Below are positions 62,110-64,000 of a stretch of 64,000 bases of DNA, one piece after another (position 1 is the first letter of the stretch; the number at the start of each line of letters is the position of its first letter). The position numbers and the translations under genes were made by a program. This DNA comes from Bradyrhizobium sp. CCBAU 53421 (GTDB lineage: Bacteria > Pseudomonadota > Alphaproteobacteria > Rhizobiales > Xanthobacteraceae). The stretch is from positions 4,154,001 through 4,218,000 of the forward strand of contig NZ_CP030047.1 of the NCBI RefSeq assembly GCF_015291625.1, in the 5' to 3' direction. The notes beneath the pieces were generated by a model. It searched no databases. It worked only from the letters and a program-made list of their open reading frames with translations, and was not told the origin of the DNA.

Positions 62110-62736
62110 TCAAGAGTAAGTCCGTCTCGTCGTATAGAACAGCCAGATCGCTACGACGGCCAGCAACGCTGACATTATCCGCCTGATGAGCATTGTATTT
62201 GCCCGTTTTTCGATGCTTGGCCGGATGGCGTTGGCTGAAATCACGACAGCCGTATGAACTGCAGTCGCTATCGTGACGTATACTGTCAGCAAGATCGCCG
62301 TCTGCAGAAGCAGTGGACGCGCCTCGTCGATAAAAGTCGGAAAGATCGATAGATAGAAAACACCGGCCTTGGGATTGAGAAGATTGGTAATCAAGCCCCT
62401 GAGGAAAAATCTGGTGTTCGCCGTCGCTTCGAATGGCTTGGTGATCTCTTGTGGTGCATCGCGCCATCCTTGCCAGGCAAGCCAAAGCAGGTAGAGCGCG
62501 CCACCCCAGCGAAGGGCTTCGTAAATCGGGTCGGAGGCAGCCACGATAGCTGCAAGGCCGAGCGACGATGCGATTCCAATTCCTAACAAGCCCAAGGCGA
62601 CACCGGCTGTCGCGGCAAGACCGGCCCTGCGGCCAGCCGACGCGGCCAGCACCGCAAGATAGCCCATGTTAGGCCCCGGTGTCAGTTCGATGAGCGTGAC
62701 CGTTAGTGTGAAAGCAAAGAGAGAGTTTTCACCCAT
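62110..62736 (-). CDS. LysE-family exporter (RhtB-like)
   Basis: A 208-aa protein with six helices. Family signature LTPGPNMGYLAVLAASAGRR near the N-terminus, and WGGALYLLWLAWQGWRDA followed by FFLRGLITNLLNPKAGVFYL. It exports amino acids or similar metabolites. It has a perfect FixK-type box 55 nt upstream of its start, in the gap shared with the CBS gene. Confidence 0.92.
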   Translation of the reverse strand: MGENSLFAFTLTVTLIELTPGPNMGYLAVLAASAGRRAGLAATAGVALGLLGIGIASSLGLAAIVAASDPIYEALRWGGALYLLWLAWQGWRDAPQEITKPFEATANTRFFLRGLITNLLNPKAGVFYLSIFPTFIDEARPLLLQTAILLTVYVTIATAVHTAVVISANAIRPSIEKRANTMLIRRIMSALLAVVAIWLFYTTRRTYS

Positions 62737-62790
62737 GGATCGATCCGCGCGTCCCCCACGCGGGGTTGCCCTAGATCTTGGTTTGATGGC

Positions 62791-62804
62791 TTGATCTGGG
62801 TCAA
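62791..62804 (-). promoter_or_regulatory. FixK/FNR-type box between lysE-like and CBS genes
   Basis: TTGATCTGGGTCAA, a perfect TTGA-N6-TCAA dyad, 55 nt from the LysE start and 290 nt from the CBS start. The nearer gene is the likelier target. Confidence 0.7.
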
Positions 62805-63013
62805 ATTCTCCGTGTTATGCTACCGCTCTCGATTTCGAGCTGACATGGCTGCAGTCAGCAGAACGCGCAACGGCCGCGAGCTTCCGCGAGTAGCATTCGA
62901 CGTGGGCAATCAGGGTAGCGGCCCCATCCTCAGCGGCGATTCCATATTTGCCTGACAGCTCGCCGGATGATCGTGCGGCGAAAACCAGCGGGTATAAAAA
63001 GCTGCGCGGCTTA

Positions 63014-63027
63014 TTGATCCAGATCAG
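63014..63027 (+). promoter_or_regulatory. Near-match FixK/FNR box for the CBS gene
   Basis: TTGATCCAGATCAG differs from the consensus at the last base; it is 67 nt before the CBS protein start. Confidence 0.45.
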
Positions 63028-63093
63028 CCTGGCCTTCCATTTTTGATCGATGCTGGCAGATCATCGCGTACACGAAGCTCTGGGGAGGTTGCC

Positions 63094-63555
63094 ATGTTGG
63101 CTTTGGATGTCATGCGGACGTCTTTCTCGACGATCAAACCCGGCGCGCCATTGCTCTATGCCGTTCGTCTCTTGCTGGAAACCGGCCAGCGCGGCTTGCC
63201 TGTGCTCGATGGCTCAGGGGCGCTGATCGGTGTTATCTCCGAGGGCGACTTCCTTCATCGTCGCGAACTCGGCGTGCATTGGCCAGAGGGCTTTTGGCTC
63301 GAATGGCTGCTGAGCAGAGAGGAGGGGCGACTGGTCCGTGAGCGGACCCGGGCCCTGAGCGTCGACGCTGTGATGAGCCGCAAGCCGGTTTGCGTCGACG
63401 AACGCGCGACTGTGGATGAGATCGTGGTCGAAATGGACAAGCATCAGATATCGCAAGTCATGGTTCTCCGGGATACGCGTGTGGTTGGCATCGTCGGACG
63501 TGTGCAGCTGATCACCGCGCTCGAGCGAATACTCGCGCGATCCGAGGGCGATTGA
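63094..63555 (+). CDS. CBS-pair domain protein
   Basis: A 153-aa protein from MLALDVMRTSFSTIKPGAPL (ATG 63094, GGGGAGGTTGCC upstream; the frame opens at 63043). Two CBS motifs: AVRLLLETGQRGLPVLDGSG with GVISEGDFLHR, and SVDAVMSRKPVCVDERATVD with VMVLRDTRVVGIVGR. The region between (WLLSREEGRLVRERTR) is helical. CBS pairs bind AMP/ATP and sense energy state; standalone forms are found in FixK-regulated clusters. Confidence 0.88.
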   Translation: MLALDVMRTSFSTIKPGAPLLYAVRLLLETGQRGLPVLDGSGALIGVISEGDFLHRRELGVHWPEGFWLEWLLSREEGRLVRERTRALSVDAVMSRKPVCVDERATVDEIVVEMDKHQISQVMVLRDTRVVGIVGRVQLITALERILARSEGD

Positions 63556-63703
63556 TGCGGAAGACCGCAGCAGGCAATTGTGGGCAACGCGCGAACGATC
63601 CGTGCGCGCTTCCGGTCGAGCGTACCAGCGGCGAGAAAGTAGGCTCGACTCCGCACCTTACCATCATGGAATGCTATCGCTGAATTGACCTTCTGCGCTC
63701 AGT

Positions 63704-63717
63704 TTGATCTGGCGCAA
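63704..63717 (+). promoter_or_regulatory. FixK/FNR-type box for the last gene
   Basis: TTGATCTGGCGCAA, matching TTGA-N6-GCAA, 185 nt before the start at 63902. Confidence 0.6.
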
Positions 63718-63901
63718 ATATCACTGGAAATCGATGCGTTACAAAGCGCGGGTCCTTGCAGGCCGAACACGCACGTCCTTCAGAGAGGCCAGATCGTGTT
63801 GCCGGCCTGCGTTGGATGAAGGGCGGCGCCCGCCGTTGCACCCCCGTCGGCGAAGCCGCCCTTCCTCTGGACCGTTCCAATAGCAAAAGACCGAGGGTAG
63901 C

Positions 63902-64000
63902 ATGCAAAAGGACTATGCCGACGTCTGCAAGCGCATCTCCAACAATCTGGGCCAGCTGCGCAAAGGTATTCCTGAAACCATGCGAGCGTTCTCGGCCATG
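63902..64000 (+). CDS. Carboxymuconolactone-decarboxylase-family protein, 5' end only
   Basis: Only 33 codons are visible: MQKDYADVCKRISNNLGQLR, then KGIPETMRAFSAM. This N-terminus is typical of CMD/AhpD-like proteins (KRISxNLxxLRKGIPETM), which act as alkylhydroperoxidases or decarboxylases. The catalytic CxxC lies beyond the window. It lies downstream of a FixK-type box. Confidence 0.75.
   Translation, partial: MQKDYADVCKRISNNLGQLRKGIPETMRAFSAM

Overview
The window is high-GC, densely coded DNA whose gene content, codon use and dispersed repeats point to a Bradyrhizobium-like alphaproteobacterium (Rhizobiales, Nitrobacteraceae). Supporting signs are an Omp25/31-type outer-membrane protein, many short exported proteins, FixK/FNR-type boxes, a SigF-NrsF pair and several copies of short palindromic intergenic repeats. 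This assignment comes from sequence character, not from a database search.

Layout. 1-2.3 kb: the end of a [2Fe-2S] subunit and a Tat-exported molybdopterin subunit of an isoquinoline-oxidoreductase-like enzyme. 2.5-4.2 kb: an ECF sigma factor, its membrane anti-sigma NrsF and a small exported protein, with two matching GTAACC-N16-CG(A/T)A promoter candidates. 4.3-14.4 kb: a full copper/silver detoxification locus: small Cys/His-rich exported proteins, a YtkA-like protein, a CusB-like adaptor, a CusA-like RND pump, a TolC-like channel, a multicopper oxidase, a cupredoxin and a CusF-like chaperone, with a CsoR/RcnR-type palindrome in the middle. 14.5-24.5 kb: mostly small exported or hypothetical proteins, an outer-membrane barrel protein, an alpha/beta hydrolase pair and a DUF2652-SRPBCC fusion. 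24.7-30.1 kb: tRNA-Thr, an exported-protein gene broken by a stop at codon 5, a Ni/Co transporter, rlmB, tRNA-Tyr with an abutting giant hairpin, and an acyltransferase. 30.2-39.8 kb: a catabolic and transport block with three LysR regulators, a DUF1989 protein, a polysaccharide-deacetylase-type hydrolase, an azoreductase, an NCS1 permease, an MFS transporter and an amidohydrolase, suggesting use of small nitrogenous compounds. 40-47.3 kb: a nucleotide cyclase, a ClC channel, NUDIX, MerR/VOC, a lytic transglycosylase, a GrlR-like protein and YciI.

47.5-51.7 kb: a short minus-strand transcription unit with a 14-codon ORF behind a 15-nt perfect anti-16S Shine-Dalgarno, then tRNA-Gly(TCC) carrying a decayed integrative element. 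That element's coupled operon (AlpA, ParB-like, 63-aa protein, tyrosine recombinase) holds at least three inactivating changes.

51.8-64 kb: an acetate module (exonuclease, cNMP/CBS/DUF294 regulator, ActP, DUF485, divergent acs) followed by adenylate kinase, cytochrome c, a serine-protease-fold protein lacking its catalytic serine, a host-attachment-family protein, a LysE exporter, a CBS protein and the start of a carboxymuconolactone-decarboxylase-type gene. Six exact FixK/FNR-type boxes (TTGA-N6-(T/G)CAA) plus one near match lie in front of these genes, so the last 8 kb reads as a micro-oxic regulon block coupling acetate activation, AMP recycling and stress functions.
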